This document shows, in pieces, positions 62,050 through 64,000 of a stretch of DNA of 64,000 nt. Numbering within the stretch: the stretch's first letter is position 1; the number at the start of each line of letters is the position of its first letter. The notes under the pieces are model-generated. The model was not told the origin of the DNA, ran no database searches, and worked only from the letters and a program-made list of their open reading frames with translations. A program made the position numbers and the translations under genes. The DNA is from Manihot esculenta (lineage: Eukaryota > Streptophyta > Magnoliopsida > Malpighiales > Euphorbiaceae), in NCBI RefSeq assembly GCF_001659605.2, contig NC_035172.2, positions 30,927,342-30,991,341 on the forward strand. The letters run 5' to 3'.

Positions 62050-62205
62050 AATCAGTGGCGGAGCCAGGAGTTTCCCTTTGATAGGGCACCACCGGTATTA
62101 CCGGTTGCGTCGCTGCGACACCTTCATCCCTCTTCAAAATATTTTCCGATCGCCGGTACGGTACGGCACGTGCCCCTTACCGTAGCTTCCCCTCGCCCCT
62201 GATTA
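62050..62205 (+). repeat. GC-rich repeat fragment with GGCGGAGCCAGGA motif
   Basis: Starts CAGTGGCGGAGCCAGGAGTT, a motif I associate with dispersed plant repeats. It runs through CACCGGTATTACCGGTTGCG and CGCCGGTACGGTACGGCACG to CGCCCCTGATT. The GC content is far above the flanks. Class unknown. Confidence 0.4.
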
Positions 62206-62904
62206 TAATGAACTTTAAAGTGGCCATGATGAGTTTTGAATGCAATATTAAGAATATAATGAACTTATCTTTTATCACATGGTCATTTAACTCTTCTATC
62301 TTTCTCTTTTGGGAGTCAGGATACCTCTATGGTCTATGATTAATAGGCAGAGTAGAGGGCAGAAATTGAATGGAATGGTTCCTAAATAAATTTAAAAAAA
62401 ATTTATAAATAATTATATTTTATAAATATATATATTTTTATAACGTCTATATTTAATTTATTTATAAAGAGATTATTATTAAATTTATCAGCTTCGTAAA
62501 TAAATTTAACTCAGGAGTCTATTAACGAATAAACTTTTTAATAAGTTTACGCACGAATTAAAATTTTTTAATAAATTAAATATTATTAAATTTAAATTTA
62601 ACTCATTTATTAAATGAGTTTAAATTTTTATCGAATTGACTCTTGAATAACTTATAATTTATTTGGTTTATATATATCTCAATATATATATAAATTGAAG
62701 TGGGATTAAAAATTACAAATAAAGAAATATTTTTAGTTGTATATTAAATTATAAAAAAATTGTATTATTATCCTAAATTTTTAAAAAATATTTGGAAGTT
62801 TTAAATTGAAATTGAAACTTAAAATGTAATAAAAATATTCCATTCTCTGCTGCGTGTGACCTGTGAAGATGATTACCAGAAATTGTGAGATACTGTTGGT
62901 GGAG

Positions 62905-63345
62905 AGGTTAGCCGTATTCTGTTTAAATTGAAAAAATCGGTCAAATTGAATTAATTTAAAATTTTAATTTATTTTTTATTTATTTCGATTCAATTTAATT
63001 TTTAATTTCAAAAATTTTAATTATTTTAATTTAATTTAATTTTAATAAAAAAATTAAAAAAATTGAACGAAATCGATTAATGATAATAATATATTATTTT
63101 TAATAATATAAAGATTAGATTATATTAATATTAAAATATTTCAATTAAATTTTAAAATATTAAAAATAAAATATAAAAAATAAAAAATTTATTAAAAATT
63201 CAAACCGTCACACTGAATTGAATCGAATCAAATCAGACCAATTCAATTCGATTTGATTTCTAATCAAAATCAATTCGATTATATATACTAAAATTTTAAT
63301 TTTTAATTTATTTAATTCAATTTGATACCGAATCTTGACCCTAAT
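62905..63345 (+). repeat. MITE-like dispersed repeat, copy 3
   Basis: Core around 63080-63200 (TTTTTAATAATATAAAGATT, AATTAAATTTTAAAATATTA) matches copy 2 at 8832-9335 in the same orientation. Outer TCGATT/GAATCGAATC arms are inverted relative to each other. The termini are more eroded than in copy 2. The small minus-strand ORF here is repeat-derived. Confidence 0.6.
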
Positions 63346-64000
63346 TATCTGAAAACGAATATGTGTGCTCATCAATTTGTTTAATTTTATTAAAATATAT
63401 TTTTTAACATTTGGCAATGTTTTTGTATTATATATACTAAACCATGTTAAAAAATAAAATTATTTCCAAGTATATATGAGATAAAATCAATCCAAATTTG
63501 AACATTCGTAGTCTCATCTTCATGAATAGTACTTAGAAAATCAGAATCAAAACACTACACTCCAAATACCATAATCCAATTCTTGTCTAAATGCATGACA
63601 TCATCTCGTTGCCTCTCAATGACTTTTTGATTAAATATATTTTTTATAGGTATTTAAAATCAGAAAAATAAATTGATTTTAATAAGAATTTCCTTCGTTA
63701 ATGAGTATTAAAATTTTCGTTTCATTTAAGAAAATTTTTTTTTATCTATTATACCAACACTCCTCAATAATTTATTTTGATTTTTAAATTAGAATATTAT
63801 TTAAAAATTTTAATTACTTTAGGCATTCCATTCCTACATGACCTTCAAAAGCGGAAACGTCATGTCCATAAGAAAGCAAAATAAAAGACAAAAACCTTTA
63901 GTGGCATTGCATCTCTCTATGACACAACATTCAAAATCTTCATTGCTTTCAATTCCTCCACAAATATCACCCACTATTAATTAATATCAGTTCATTTTCA
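63346..64000. other. Right-edge sequence, no gene seen
   Basis: AT-rich up to about 63820, then slightly richer sequence to the window end. It could be the start of an upstream region of a gene beyond the window, but nothing coding is visible. Confidence 0.4.

Overview
This window is nuclear DNA of a flowering plant. The genes are split by many short, AT-rich, GT-AG introns, the proteins are typical of land plants, and long AT-rich spacers hold LTR retrotransposons, SINE-like, LINE-like and MITE-like repeats. The codon style and repeats suggest a eudicot, perhaps a woody Malpighiales/Euphorbiaceae species; that placement is a guess. No bacterial, phage, CRISPR or rRNA feature is present.

Gene layout. 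(1) 2-1402 (+): last six exons of a casein kinase 2 alpha subunit, cut by the left window edge. (2) 3265-4424 (-): a 78-residue SERF/ZNF706-like zinc-binding protein. (3) 10289-15504 (+): an MFSD5-type molybdate-anion transporter of nine exons. (4) 16326-19986 (-): a membrane-anchored prolyl 4-hydroxylase of eight exons. (5) 38893-42610 (+): CGLD27/Ycf36-like (DUF1230) plastid protein of seven exons. (6) 43628-49343 (-): a J-domain (DnaJ) protein of five exons. (7) 53717-54010 (+): an intronless LEA_6 (LEA18-type) protein with ABRE-like and RY motifs upstream. All splice junctions were read by eye and keep the frame. Genes 1-4 and 7 seem to follow the gene order of a segment of Arabidopsis chromosome 2 (from memory), so this looks like one ancestral gene block expanded by repeats.

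Transposon block. 21227-33639 is a three-layer nest. The outer layer is a minus-strand Ty3/gypsy element with about 0.5-kb LTRs, a 5-bp target duplication (ATTAT), a decayed tRNA-Arg-like primer site, an integrase C-terminal remnant, a 3' minisatellite, and a separate plus-strand (antisense) ORF with its own TATA-like box. This layout matches the Tat lineage. Inside it lie a 1.6-kb solo-LTR-like insertion (25014-26633) and a second minus-strand gypsy element (26839-32912) with a 2.1-kb 5' LTR, a tRNA-Met primer site, and a gag-protease-RT region full of stop codons. A deletion joins that RT directly to the truncated 3' LTR.

The right third (54-64 kb) has no convincing intact gene. It holds tandem repeats, a gypsy RT/RNase H fossil (59780-60490), a MITE-like repeat related to two copies at 7-9.3 kb, and AT-rich sequence. 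I found no clear evidence of a wholly new biological system. The most unusual item is the antisense-ORF retrotransposon and its minisatellite.
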